From: Butyricicoccus intestinisimiae
GTDB taxonomy: Bacteria > Bacillota > Clostridia > Oscillospirales > Butyricicoccaceae
Length of the DNA stretch: 45,872 nt
Direction: 5' to 3'
Assembly: GCF_018918345.1 (NCBI RefSeq)
Contig: NZ_JAHLQI010000010.1
Coordinates: forward strand, 1 to 45,872
Positions within the stretch are counted from its first letter, which is position 1. Every line of letters starts with the position of its first letter. Positions 38,904 to 45,872 of the stretch are shown piece by piece. Made by a program: the position numbers and the translations under genes. Under the pieces are notes generated by a model. It saw nothing but the letters and a program-made list of their open reading frames with translations, ran no database searches and was not told the origin of the DNA.

Positions 38904-40442
38904 TTACTCTGCGAGATACGGTGCCGCGATTTTCTCCACGCCGTCCGGATTCTCCGCTTTCCAAGCAAAATAGTCCTTTCCGCTGGCAGCTACTGTCTGT
39001 CCCAACTCCACGAGAAATCTTGGAATTTCGGTTTCCAGAATCGTTCCCAGCTCTGCACCCATTTTCTCTTCTCCCTGCCGGTCGCAGCCGCTCAGATAAA
39101 ACATATAGGCGGGCTGTTTGTTTTTGATGGCTCCGCGGAAGCCCATCTCTCCAACCTGATGCGTACCGCAGGAGGACGGACATCCGGAAATGTGAATCTG
39201 CGGCAGCGCGCCGTCCGGAATCTTTGCTTCTCGAACAGCTTCTACGCAAGCGCGCAGCAGTGCCTGCGAGTCGCGCACGCCAACCTGACAGGTCGATGCA
39301 CCGATGCAGCTAACCGAGGTCTCAAAGACGGTCTTTGCGGTGCTGCGTGTCAGCTCCAGCATCTTCTTTGCCTCTGTGCCGGTCAGGTTGATGATATATA
39401 CCGTCTCGTACGGCGCAATGCGCATCTCTACCTGCTCCATCGCAGACATGGCATCGCTGACTGCACACAGATCTTCTACTGTCGGCATACCGCCAATCGG
39501 ATGCCATGCGACAGCGTACAGACCTTCCTGCTTCTGCTCGATGACGCGCGGGTCGGAAACCGTGCTGCCGTCTCCGGTCTTGGTAAAGACAATCGGGTCA
39601 ACGTGCAGCGTCAGATCCTCTCCGGACGCGTATACTTCCTTGAGCTTTTCCAGATAAGCTTGCTTGTACTTGTCTGCGCCGCCCAGAATTTCCTGCAAAT
39701 AGCGCGTGCGGGCATGACCGCGATTTTGATAATCGCCGTAGGTGCGGAAGGTTACCCACATTGCCTTGAGATAAAACAGCAGCTGATCCGGTTCTACTGC
39801 CTCTGCCACTTTGACGCCAAAGCGCGGATTGTTGCCGAGACCGCCCGCCGTGTATACATCAAACTTTCCGTCCGGACGCGCGGCATATCCCATATCGCGG
39901 AATGTCGCATGGGTTACGTTTTCCGGAGAATTGGAAAAGCCAACCTTAAGCTTGCGCGGCATCGGCTCTGCGTTGATAAAATTCATTGCAAATTCACCGA
40001 CCGCCTGCGCATACGGCAGAACGTCGAAATATTCGCCCTTCTGCACGCCGCTGAGCGGTGCGCACATGGTGTTGCGCGGAAAATCACCGCCGCCGCCCAT
40101 TGTGACAATGCCGACATCCAAAGCGCCTTCCATGATATCGCTGGTCGTTTCTGCGTCCATGTCGTGCAGCTGAATGGTCTGACACGTGGTAAAGTGTGCG
40201 CGCGGCACATTGTACTTGCGGATGGCTTCGGCAATGTATGCGAGCTTCTGCGCAGTCACACGGCCAGCCGGCATGCGCAGACGCAGCATGTTTTTGGACG
40301 GATCATGCTGCGCATAGCTACCATAACGGCCGGAAAAACCTTTGTATTCTGCTTTTTTAATCTCGCCCTTGGCGTATGCAATCGCTTTTTCGCGGAACAG
40401 CGGCATATCCGCCTTCCAGCTCTGCGGGTCAATCTTTTTCAT
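38904..40442 (-). CDS. Ferredoxin-type sulfite/nitrite reductase
   Basis: A 512-residue siroheme and [4Fe-4S] enzyme reducing sulfite to sulfide or nitrite to ammonia. Two ferredoxin-like half domains ('NMLRLRMPAGRVTAQKLAYIAEAI' and later 'MRIAPYETVYIINLTG') alternate with siroheme domains. The cluster cysteines are 'SCIGASTCQVG' (CX5C) and 'HISGCPSSCGTHQ' (CX3C), and 'GYAARPDGKFDVYTAGGLG' is another family block. The gene is divergent from a small monooxygenase gene and has its own promoter at 40529-40557. Whether sulfite or nitrite is the substrate cannot be told from the sequence; no siroheme or transport genes are nearby. Confidence 0.92.
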   Translation of the reverse strand: MKKIDPQSWKADMPLFREKAIAYAKGEIKKAEYKGFSGRYGSYAQHDPSKNMLRLRMPAGRVTAQKLAYIAEAIRKYNVPRAHFTTCQTIQLHDMDAETTSDIMEGALDVGIVTMGGGGDFPRNTMCAPLSGVQKGEYFDVLPYAQAVGEFAMNFINAEPMPRKLKVGFSNSPENVTHATFRDMGYAARPDGKFDVYTAGGLGNNPRFGVKVAEAVEPDQLLFYLKAMWVTFRTYGDYQNRGHARTRYLQEILGGADKYKQAYLEKLKEVYASGEDLTLHVDPIVFTKTGDGSTVSDPRVIEQKQEGLYAVAWHPIGGMPTVEDLCAVSDAMSAMEQVEMRIAPYETVYIINLTGTEAKKMLELTRSTAKTVFETSVSCIGASTCQVGVRDSQALLRACVEAVREAKIPDGALPQIHISGCPSSCGTHQVGEMGFRGAIKNKQPAYMFYLSGCDRQGEEKMGAELGTILETEIPRFLVELGQTVAASGKDYFAWKAENPDGVEKIAAPYLAE

Positions 40443-40528
40443 AACAATTCCTCACTTTGGCGGGATGATGCATCCCCGACTGTTTTATTGATTTCATGCA
40501 GGTTTCTGCCATTTTCGTTCGTGCTTTT

Positions 40529-40557
40529 ATTGTAGCACCGGTATATTTGCTTTTCAA
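40529..40557 (-). promoter_or_regulatory. Promoter of the sulfite/nitrite reductase gene
   Basis: On the minus strand: TTGAAA (40557-40552), 17-base spacer, TACAAT (40534-40529). Confidence 0.75.
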
Positions 40558-40595
40558 CCATAAAATAATTTTTTCTTTCTATATTTTTGATTATT

Positions 40596-40613
40596 CATAG
40601 GTATTTATCTATG
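40596..40613. promoter_or_regulatory. Operator-like inverted repeat between reductase and monooxygenase genes
   Basis: CATAG-N8-CTATG lies between the divergent promoters, about 40 bases upstream of the reductase -35 box and just ahead of the monooxygenase -35 box. ATAG-N8-CTAT has the form of LysR-type sites, the class that often controls sulfite reductases. Confidence 0.5.
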
Positions 40614-40633
40614 TACAATTCGCAAACTTCCTC

Positions 40634-40662
40634 TTGTCAATGCGGCAAATTCACGGTAAACT
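40634..40662 (+). promoter_or_regulatory. Promoter of the monooxygenase / LTA-like unit
   Basis: TTGTCA at 40634-40639, 17-base spacer, TAAACT at 40657-40662, 32 bases before the start at 40694. Confidence 0.7.
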
Positions 40663-40693
40663 AAAGATACTTTCAAAAAAGGAGCTGACACTT

Positions 40694-40993
40694 ATGAGCA
40701 ATCCCATTCTTGTTACCGTTCGCTATACCGTCAAGGACGGCAAGCGCGAAGAATTTTACCGTCACATCGTCGAGCAGGGCATCGACACGGCATCGCGCGC
40801 GGAGGATGGAAACCGCAAATACGACTACTATTATCCGACGGATTCCGAGCAGGATCTGTGCCTGTTGGAGCTGTGGGACAGCCGCGAAGCACAAAAAATT
40901 CACGGCACGACCGACCATTATCAGAAGCTGTCCAACTTGAAGGTAACCTATGTCACAAACGCGGAAATTCACATTTACGATCTTGCGGAATAA
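40694..40993 (+). CDS. Antibiotic biosynthesis monooxygenase (ABM) domain protein
   Basis: A 99-residue ferredoxin-like dimeric-barrel protein of the ABM/quinol-monooxygenase family: 'PILVTVRYTVKDGKREEFYRHIVEQGIDTASRAEDGNRKYDYYYPTDSEQDLCLLELWDSREAQKIHGTTDHYQKL'. The pattern of strands with 'E.WDS.EA...H..T.HYQKL' is typical. Such proteins act as cofactor-free oxygenases or simply bind small ligands. The start at 40694 has AAGGAG 9 bases upstream. The next gene starts inside its last 44 bases, in another frame. Its divergence from the reductase gene across a shared operator suggests co-regulation. Confidence 0.85.
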   Translation: MSNPILVTVRYTVKDGKREEFYRHIVEQGIDTASRAEDGNRKYDYYYPTDSEQDLCLLELWDSREAQKIHGTTDHYQKLSNLKVTYVTNAEIHIYDLAE

Positions 40994-43466
40994 TCCGGCA
41001 GTTTCCGCTTGGCTGCTGTTTGCCGGATGCGGCGCATACTTGGAGCTGGTTTTGCACATAAGCGTATTTCACACCGCAGATGCACATGTGCTCTTTCCGA
41101 TTTTGTTCGGCATTTGCATCGGAAGCGCAATCGCCTGCTTCAGTTCGCTGTTTCCGTCCAAAATCGGCGGACGCCTTGCGCTCGCTTGTTTGAGTTTTCT
41201 GTGCGTTTGCTGCGCGGTGCAATGCGTCTATCACGGTATCTTCGGCAGCTTTATGCCGCTGTCCCAGCTGACGCTCGGCGCGAACGCACTGACCAATTTC
41301 AAAGAACAGGTTGTGTACGGTATCTTCCAGCAAATTGTTCCTGTCGCTGCGCTGTGCCTGCCGATTCCGCTTGCATGGTATCTGCTGCGGTCACGCCGCG
41401 TCGTTTTGCCGCGTCTGACGCGCAAAACGCTGCTTCCCGCATTGGGAGCGTTGGCGGGTATCTGTGTGCTGACCAGCGGCGCTCTGCGCCTGCTGGACGG
41501 CGGCACGGTATATCGCCTGCTGACCAATACCAGTACGTCCACGGAAAGCAGCGTGCGCCATGCCGGTCTCACCGCTACCATGTTTGAGGAGTGTCTGGCA
41601 CAGCTGGGCGGTTCCTCCGTCACACTGACCGCCAGTGCCCTAGATGGCGATTTGGAGCAATCGTCATCCGGCGTTGACAATGTGGATGCCGCGCTGGATT
41701 TTTCCGCATTGGCTGACAGCGCCAAGCATGATCCGGTATCTGCCCTTGACCAGTATTGTGCATCCATTGCGCCAACTGATAAAAATCAATATACTGGGCT
41801 GACCAAAGACTACAATCTCATTATGATTTGCGCCGAATCGTTCAGTCCATATGTCATTGACGAACAGCGCACACCTGCGCTGTACAAGCTGGCAAACGGC
41901 GGTTTTCGCTTTCACAACTACTATTGCAGTTTTCCCAACACAACGACAAACGGGGAATATGCGCTGTGCATGGGGCTGATGCCGGACATGTCGCGCACAA
42001 AGACTGCTTCCAGCTTTGATGTTTCCCGCAGCAACTATCTGCCGTACTGTATGGGCAACGTCTTTGCTTCCCGCGGGTATCCCGCCTACGCCTATCACAA
42101 TTATTACGGCACATTCTATGACCGCAATCACACGCACCCCAATATGGGCTATACGTTTCGGGCAGTCGGCAGCGGTCTGGACATGCCGCTGTCATGGCCG
42201 TCCTCTGACAAGGATATGATAGATGCTTCTGTCTCAGAGTATCTGGACAGCAGCACGCCGTTCTGCGCGTATTACATGACGTTTTCCGGTCATTATCAGT
42301 ACAACTGGGACAACGCCATGAGTGCCAAGAACCGCGATGCCGTCTGCAATCTGCCATATTCAGAAACTGTTCAGGCGTATCTTGCCTGCAACATGGAACT
42401 GGAATATGCTTTGGAAGATTTGTTTGAACAGCTCGAACGCGCAGGACAGGCAGACAACACCGTGATTGTTTTAACCGCTGACCATTATCCATATGGATTG
42501 TCTGAAAGCCAATACAACGAGCTTGCCGGAAAGGACATTGACACGACATTTGAAAAATATCACAATTCGTTTTTGTGTTATATTCCAAACATGCATCCGG
42601 TCGATGTGGATACCTATTGCTGTGATATCGACATTCTGCCGACTCTGCTCAATCTGTTTGGTGTTTCCTACGATTCCCGCCTGCTCGCCGGAAAAGATAT
42701 TTTGTCTGACAGCACCCATGTTGCTATGCTGGCTGACCAAAGTTATTTGACGGATTCTTTCCGCTACAACGCGGAAACCGGTACCGCACAATCGTATGAT
42801 ACCCGTCCTGTCAAAGATGCCGACGCCCAAGCATACTGTCAGTATGTCAGCAATGTTTTTTCGTTTTCCACGCAAGTGCTGAACAACGACTACTACGCCC
42901 ATGTATTTGGGAAATCAGCAGCCGAACAAACAGAAAGTTATGATTTTTCCGACATCACCGACCCTTTTGAGGAGGCAAGTGCCCTATTTGTCGCAGAAAA
43001 CGGCTATATGCAGGCAAAATCCCGCACAGAATTCGGCGCACAAGCCTCTGCAGCCTATGGAGAAGTCCTGCGCGCCCTGTATCGCATGGCAGGCGGCACG
43101 CAAAGCCTTTCTGACGCCGCTGTGATAACCTGGGCACAGGAACACGCATTGATTTCTGACGATGTCTCTGCACAGGACACCGTGACCTATGGTTCTGTCA
43201 GCCGATTGTTCCTGCGCTATCTCGCAGACCGGAAAATAGATGTCTCTCTGACAGAAACAGATAAAACCCAGCTGGCACAAATTCAAGCAGGATATACAGA
43301 ATTGGATGATACCACGTGTCTGGCTATGTATTGGATGCGCAAGCATGCCATTTTACAGGACAACGACCTCGGACAGTATTATTCTCTGGCGGATCAGGTT
43401 TTAAACCGCGCGCAAATATCGCGGTGTCTGCAGGGTATTTCTTCGCTTGTACAATCAACATCTTAA
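40950..43466 (+). CDS. LTA-synthase-like sulfatase with C-terminal SLH-like region
   Basis: An 838-residue protein. About five membrane segments occupy residues 10-180. A long linker (about 190-285) follows, then an alkaline-phosphatase-like domain (about 287-650): 'LIMICAESFSPYVIDEQRTPAL' starts it, 'FPNTTTNGEYALCMGLMP' holds the likely catalytic Thr, 'VLTADHYPYGL' and 'DIDILPTLLNLFGVSY' follow. Residues 672-838 look like divergent S-layer-homology repeats ('ALFVAENGYMQ....FGAQASAAYGEVLRALYRMAG', 'AVITWAQEHALIS', 'SRLFLRYLADRKIDV'). The start, with AAGG 6 bases upstream, lies within the monooxygenase gene (44-base overlap). It probably modifies surface polymers and is held at the wall. Confidence 0.82.
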   Translation: MSQTRKFTFTILRNNPAVSAWLLFAGCGAYLELVLHISVFHTADAHVLFPILFGICIGSAIACFSSLFPSKIGGRLALACLSFLCVCCAVQCVYHGIFGSFMPLSQLTLGANALTNFKEQVVYGIFQQIVPVAALCLPIPLAWYLLRSRRVVLPRLTRKTLLPALGALAGICVLTSGALRLLDGGTVYRLLTNTSTSTESSVRHAGLTATMFEECLAQLGGSSVTLTASALDGDLEQSSSGVDNVDAALDFSALADSAKHDPVSALDQYCASIAPTDKNQYTGLTKDYNLIMICAESFSPYVIDEQRTPALYKLANGGFRFHNYYCSFPNTTTNGEYALCMGLMPDMSRTKTASSFDVSRSNYLPYCMGNVFASRGYPAYAYHNYYGTFYDRNHTHPNMGYTFRAVGSGLDMPLSWPSSDKDMIDASVSEYLDSSTPFCAYYMTFSGHYQYNWDNAMSAKNRDAVCNLPYSETVQAYLACNMELEYALEDLFEQLERAGQADNTVIVLTADHYPYGLSESQYNELAGKDIDTTFEKYHNSFLCYIPNMHPVDVDTYCCDIDILPTLLNLFGVSYDSRLLAGKDILSDSTHVAMLADQSYLTDSFRYNAETGTAQSYDTRPVKDADAQAYCQYVSNVFSFSTQVLNNDYYAHVFGKSAAEQTESYDFSDITDPFEEASALFVAENGYMQAKSRTEFGAQASAAYGEVLRALYRMAGGTQSLSDAAVITWAQEHALISDDVSAQDTVTYGSVSRLFLRYLADRKIDVSLTETDKTQLAQIQAGYTELDDTTCLAMYWMRKHAILQDNDLGQYYSLADQVLNRAQISRCLQGISSLVQSTS

Positions 43467-43493
43467 GAGGACTGCTTCGGCAGTTCTCTTTTT

Positions 43494-44141
43494 TTACGCT
43501 GCGCCAACCGCTTGTCTCTCTGCAAACAGCTGCCGGACTTCGCGTGAAACTGCTTCTGCAAAAGCGGCATGACCCGCCGCATTCATATGCTCTTGATCCT
43601 TTGCGCTGCAAACAGCATAGTCTGCTGCGCGCAGAAATCCGACATGCCATTTTTTTGCAATGGTCTCATAAACCGACTGCAGACGCTGTGAAACAACAAT
43701 GGATGCCTGCGAAAATTCCGGATCACATTCCGGTCTCCAAACATTGTCTCCCAGATAAATCGGAGAAATCAGCAGGATTTCTGCCTGCGGTGCAGCATAG
43801 CGGATTTGTCGGAGCAATCGCTCGATACCTTTTCCAATCACTTCTGCCGATGCACCAAATGCCGTTTTGCAGTCGTTCGTGCCCAGCATCAAAACAACAC
43901 CATCCACTGTCGCATGTGTTTCCAACAAAATCGGAAGCAATTCTGTGCCGCGTCTGCCGTCGCGCAGCGGATCATCGAAAATTGTTGTGCGTCCGCACAG
44001 CCCTTCCTCGATCACATGATACTGCTGCCCTAATTTTTCTTGCAGCAGACTGGTCCAACGAACGCCCCACGGCAGTCGTTTTCCGCTGTCTCCATCCAAT
44101 CCCCATGTATTGGAATCTCCAAAGCAAAGTATTTGACGCAT
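43494..44141 (-). CDS. SGNH/GDSL-family esterase
   Basis: A 215-residue hydrolase without a signal peptide. Block I is 'ILCFGDSNTWGLDG' (catalytic Ser), block II 'EEGLCGRTT' (Gly), block III 'VVLMLGTNDCK' (Asn), and block V 'DQEHMNAAGHAAF', with the Asp-x-x-His pair. The order and length match the arylesterase/acyl-CoA thioesterase-like SGNH group. AAGGAGGGG lies 5 bases upstream of the start. The promoter (44190-44218) is overlaid by repeated TAGT...ACTA motifs, so expression is probably repressed by a dedicated regulator. It is convergent with the LTA-like gene. Confidence 0.9.
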   Translation of the reverse strand: MRQILCFGDSNTWGLDGDSGKRLPWGVRWTSLLQEKLGQQYHVIEEGLCGRTTIFDDPLRDGRRGTELLPILLETHATVDGVVLMLGTNDCKTAFGASAEVIGKGIERLLRQIRYAAPQAEILLISPIYLGDNVWRPECDPEFSQASIVVSQRLQSVYETIAKKWHVGFLRAADYAVCSAKDQEHMNAAGHAAFAEAVSREVRQLFAERQAVGAA

Positions 44142-44159
44142 TGCCGCCCCTCCTTTTCC

Positions 44160-44193
44160 TAGTTAATTACTATGTTTAGTATGTAAATTACTA
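44160..44193 (-). promoter_or_regulatory. Operator-like repeats overlapping the esterase promoter
   Basis: TAGTTAATTACTA (44160-44172) and TAGTATGTAAATTACTA (44177-44193) both have TAGT...ACTA ends and share AATTACTA. They cover the -10 box and the likely start of transcription, as MarR-type operators do. No regulator gene is adjacent. Confidence 0.6.
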
Positions 44194-44218
44194 TACCATA
44201 CTTTTCTTTCTCTGCCAA
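44190..44218 (-). promoter_or_regulatory. Promoter of the SGNH esterase gene
   Basis: On the minus strand: TTGGCA (44218-44213), 17-base spacer, TATAGT (44195-44190). Confidence 0.75.
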
Positions 44219-44243
44219 CCCTTTTTTTGCAAAATTTTGATAG

Positions 44244-44272
44244 TTGCTGTTTTGCGCATTTTTTCGTATACT
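44244..44272 (+). promoter_or_regulatory. Promoter of the ThrE operon
   Basis: TTGCTG at 44244-44249, 17-base spacer, TATACT at 44267-44272, about 33 bases before the start at 44305. Confidence 0.7.
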
Positions 44273-44304
44273 AGTCTTATATCAAACCAAAAAAGGAGCT
44301 GGCT

Positions 44305-45066
44305 ATGACCTCCAATGAATTGATTGACATTTCCGTCGACATCGGTGCGGCACTCTTGGAAAACGGCGCGGAAATTTACCGCGTCGAGGAATCCATTGCG
44401 CGCATCTGCTATGCCTATGGCGCAACGGAAACCAATATTTATGCCGTACCAACCGCTATCATCGCCTCATTTGTACGCGGAAATTCTCATCCGGTCACGC
44501 GTGTTCTGCGCATTTATCGGCGCGGAACCAATCTGGGACGGCTGGATCAACTGAATACCTTGTGTCGGGAAATTTGCGCAACGTCAATGACCTATGCACA
44601 AATCCGAGAACGTCTGGTTTGTATTCTCCACGACAAACCATTTCACCGCTATCATTTGTGTCTTGCCACCGGCGGCATCGGCTTTTTCTTTACGCTGCTG
44701 TTTCACGGCTCGATTCCCGAAGCAATATGCAGTTTATTTACCTGTATTATCCTTTGGGGCATTATGACATTTTTGCAGGCACTGCCTGCCAATCTGCTGT
44801 TTACTAACATCATCGGCGGCACATGGGTCGCGGCTTGTGCAGTCATCTGCTGGAAGCTGCATGTGATTGAGACGTATCGCGCAATGATTATCGGTTCCAT
44901 TATGTTTCTGGTTCCCGGTCTGCCTATGACCAATGCCATCCGCGATTTAATCGCTGGAGACATTATGGCGGGCATCTGCAAATTCACAGAAGCGCTGCTT
45001 GTTGCCGTTGGCATTGCCGTCGGCGTGGCGCTCCCGCTGGGTATTTTGGCTATGATAGGAGGATAA
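44305..45066 (+). CDS. Threonine/serine exporter ThrE, N-terminal subunit
   Basis: A 253-residue protein with the ThrE (PF06738) N-terminal cytoplasmic part ('IDISVDIGAALLENGAEIYRVEESIARICYAYGATETNIYAVPTAII', with the conserved GAE.YRVE motif) followed by about five membrane segments. In many Firmicutes ThrE is split into this part and a small partner, which is encoded next. Together they export Thr/Ser. AAAGGAG lies 8 bases upstream of the start, which is preceded by a promoter. The next gene starts 2 bases after the stop. Confidence 0.9.
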   Translation: MTSNELIDISVDIGAALLENGAEIYRVEESIARICYAYGATETNIYAVPTAIIASFVRGNSHPVTRVLRIYRRGTNLGRLDQLNTLCREICATSMTYAQIRERLVCILHDKPFHRYHLCLATGGIGFFFTLLFHGSIPEAICSLFTCIILWGIMTFLQALPANLLFTNIIGGTWVAACAVICWKLHVIETYRAMIIGSIMFLVPGLPMTNAIRDLIAGDIMAGICKFTEALLVAVGIAVGVALPLGILAMIGG

Positions 45067-45067
45067 T

Positions 45068-45526
45068 ATGACTGCCTTGTTATATGAGAGCATTATCAGT
45101 TTGTTCGCCAGTCTTTGTTTCGGTATTTTATTTCAACTGCGCGGGCGAAAGCTCATTTTTGCCGCCATTGGCGGAATGATTAGTTGGTTTTTGTATTTAG
45201 GAAGCAGCCTGCTTTTTCCGCATCATGATATTTTGAGTTATTTCATCTCGTCCGTTGGATTTACCTTGTATTCCGAGTGCAGTGCGCGCATGCATCACGC
45301 ACCGACCAGTATTTTTCTCACCATTTCTCTCATTCCGCTTGTGCCAGGAAACGGCATTTATCAAACGATGTATTATTGTGTGCTCAGCGATACTGCCAAA
45401 GCACTCGCTGAGGGCGTCAACACCGTGGCAATTTCCGGTGCTCTTGCGCTCGGTATTGTGGTTGTTTCCTCGATATTCCACGCCGTTCGCGTGATTAAAC
45501 CCAAGCATAGCTTTCTGCTGAGGTAG
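45068..45526 (+). CDS. Threonine/serine exporter, small ThrE_2 subunit
   Basis: A 152-residue membrane protein of the DUF3815/ThrE_2 family, with four hydrophobic segments and the characteristic 'TSIFLTISLIPLVPGNGIYQTMYY' block. It completes the split exporter with the preceding gene; its RBS (AGGAGG) lies in the last codons of that gene, so the two are translationally coupled. Confidence 0.9.
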   Translation: MTALLYESIISLFASLCFGILFQLRGRKLIFAAIGGMISWFLYLGSSLLFPHHDILSYFISSVGFTLYSECSARMHHAPTSIFLTISLIPLVPGNGIYQTMYYCVLSDTAKALAEGVNTVAISGALALGIVVVSSIFHAVRVIKPKHSFLLR

Positions 45527-45532
45527 GAGATA

Positions 45533-45688
45533 CTCCCATTCTTCCTAACATCCCCAGAAATCAAAAAAGCAGCCGTCCAGCTGCCCATGGATTCTTCCAC
45601 GAAACAGCTGATTCAGCTGCTAAAACGTTCGCCGGAGATCGCAGATCCGCTTCTGCAAATGTCTCACATTTTGAAAGGTAATAAATAG
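45533..45688 (+). pseudogene. Possible gene remnant or very small ORF
   Basis: The frame after the ThrE_2 stop reads LPFFLTSPEIKKAAVQLPMD, then SSTKQLIQLLKRSPEIADPL and LQMSHILKGNK before a stop at 45686-45688. The composition looks protein-like, but there is no RBS-supported start except an internal ATG at 45587, which would give 33 residues. It may be the C-terminal remnant of a gene truncated near the tRNA/attachment region, or chance. Confidence 0.3.
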
Positions 45689-45763
45689 GAATTATTCCTG
45701 CTTGTTCCCAAATGTTCCCACGAACGAAACCTCATTTATTAAGTGGCTTCAAAAGTACCAAAA

Positions 45764-45791
45764 AAGCCTGATTTCTTGCGAAATCAGGCTT
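45764..45791 (-). terminator. Terminator following the tRNA-Thr fragment
   Basis: AAGCCTGATTTC (45764-45775) pairs with GAAATCAGGCTT (45780-45791); on the minus strand the stem leads into a T-run. It lies just after the tRNA 3' end, as for an intact tRNA gene, showing that the fragment descends from a transcribed tRNA. Confidence 0.88.
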
Positions 45792-45795
45792 CTAA

Positions 45796-45840
45796 TGGAG
45801 CTGCTAGGCAGATTTGAACTGCCGACCTCATCCTTACCAA
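45796..45840 (-). tRNA. tRNA-Thr(GGT) 3' half only; likely attachment-site copy
   Basis: The minus strand reads TTGGTAA (anticodon loop, GGT), GGATG, the variable region AGGTC, GGCAG-TTCAAAT-CTGCC (T arm), TAGCAGC (acceptor 3' strand) and TCCA. This is a complete 3' half of a Firmicute tRNA-Thr, with encoded CCA. The sequence on its 5' side (45841 onward) does not pair with GGATG or TAGCAGC and has no D arm, so the 5' half is missing. A tRNA cut at the anticodon loop is the standard footprint of tyrosine-recombinase integration into a tRNA gene. Confidence 0.8.
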
Positions 45841-45872
45841 CAGCAATCCGACCGTTTTATCGAACTTTTTCT
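45841..45872. mobile_element. Probable first bases of an integrated element
   Basis: Sequence to the right of the tRNA fragment replaces the expected 5' half of the tRNA gene. By the usual logic of tRNA integration, the element begins here and extends out of the window, with an intact tRNA-Thr at its far end. Only 32 bases are visible, so the nature of the element is unknown. Confidence 0.45.

Noticed and set aside
38694-40535. Long plus-strand open frame opposite the sulfite/nitrite reductase
   Set aside because: It begins inside the SLOG gene and runs antisense to a gene with clear cluster motifs. It is a shadow.
45796-45872. Complete tRNA gene at the right edge
   Set aside because: The bases 5' of the anticodon loop do not form the anticodon stem, D arm or acceptor stem, so only the 3' half is present.

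Overview
The window looks like chromosomal DNA of an anaerobic, endospore-forming Firmicute of class Clostridia, most likely a gut Oscillospiraceae/Butyricicoccaceae-type organism. This is inferred from spo0A beside a SpoIVB peptidase gene, a PdaB-like deacetylase, Rex, a CD1247-type acidic zinc-ribbon protein, a DUF6514-like small protein, and AGGAGG-type ribosome binding sites. The genus cannot be fixed from the sequence alone.

Left third (1-17.7 kb): a dispersed polyol/sugar-catabolic region, best read as inositol metabolism. From left to right it holds the start of an ABC-transporter ATPase and its lipoprotein binding protein (minus strand), an AraC regulator, a Gfo/Idh/MocA dehydrogenase plus an IolE-like TIM-barrel protein, then (after an unrelated block) an SSS sodium/solute symporter, a LacI regulator, iolG and iolI. 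IolG and IolI match their Bacillus counterparts down to catalytic and metal-binding residues. An almost identical palindrome lies upstream of both the symporter and iolG, on either side of the LacI gene, so these units probably form one LacI regulon. The downstream genes iolB, iolC, iolD and iolJ are absent from the window. Between these units sit a MATE exporter with a short overlapping leader ORF, an AEC transporter, a radical SAM protein, small lipoproteins, a two-repeat CRISPR relic with a Clostridium difficile-like repeat, a 24-residue membrane peptide, and two inverted copies of a structured ~70-bp repeat.

Middle (17.7-34.2 kb): mostly minus-strand housekeeping genes: YqeY-like protein, acyltransferase, sigma-like protein, CD1247-like protein, efp, Xaa-Pro peptidase, an endonuclease IV-like protein, guanine deaminase, rex, icd, and a polA / degenerate phosphatase / rimI / tsaD operon. 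A plus-strand regulator fuses an XRE helix-turn-helix to a desulfoferrodoxin-like domain. A cysteine/glycine-rich membrane peptide lies upstream of the rex terminator.

Right third (34.2-45.9 kb): two LTA-synthase-like sulfatases (one with a C-terminal SLH-like region), spo0A and spoIVB, a SLOG/DUF2493 protein, a sulfite/nitrite reductase divergent from a small monooxygenase, an SGNH hydrolase with operator-like repeats in its promoter, and a split ThrE threonine/serine exporter. The window ends in the 3' half of a minus-strand tRNA-Thr gene whose 5' half is replaced by foreign sequence, the signature of an attachment site; an integrated element probably begins at about 45841 and runs out of the window.
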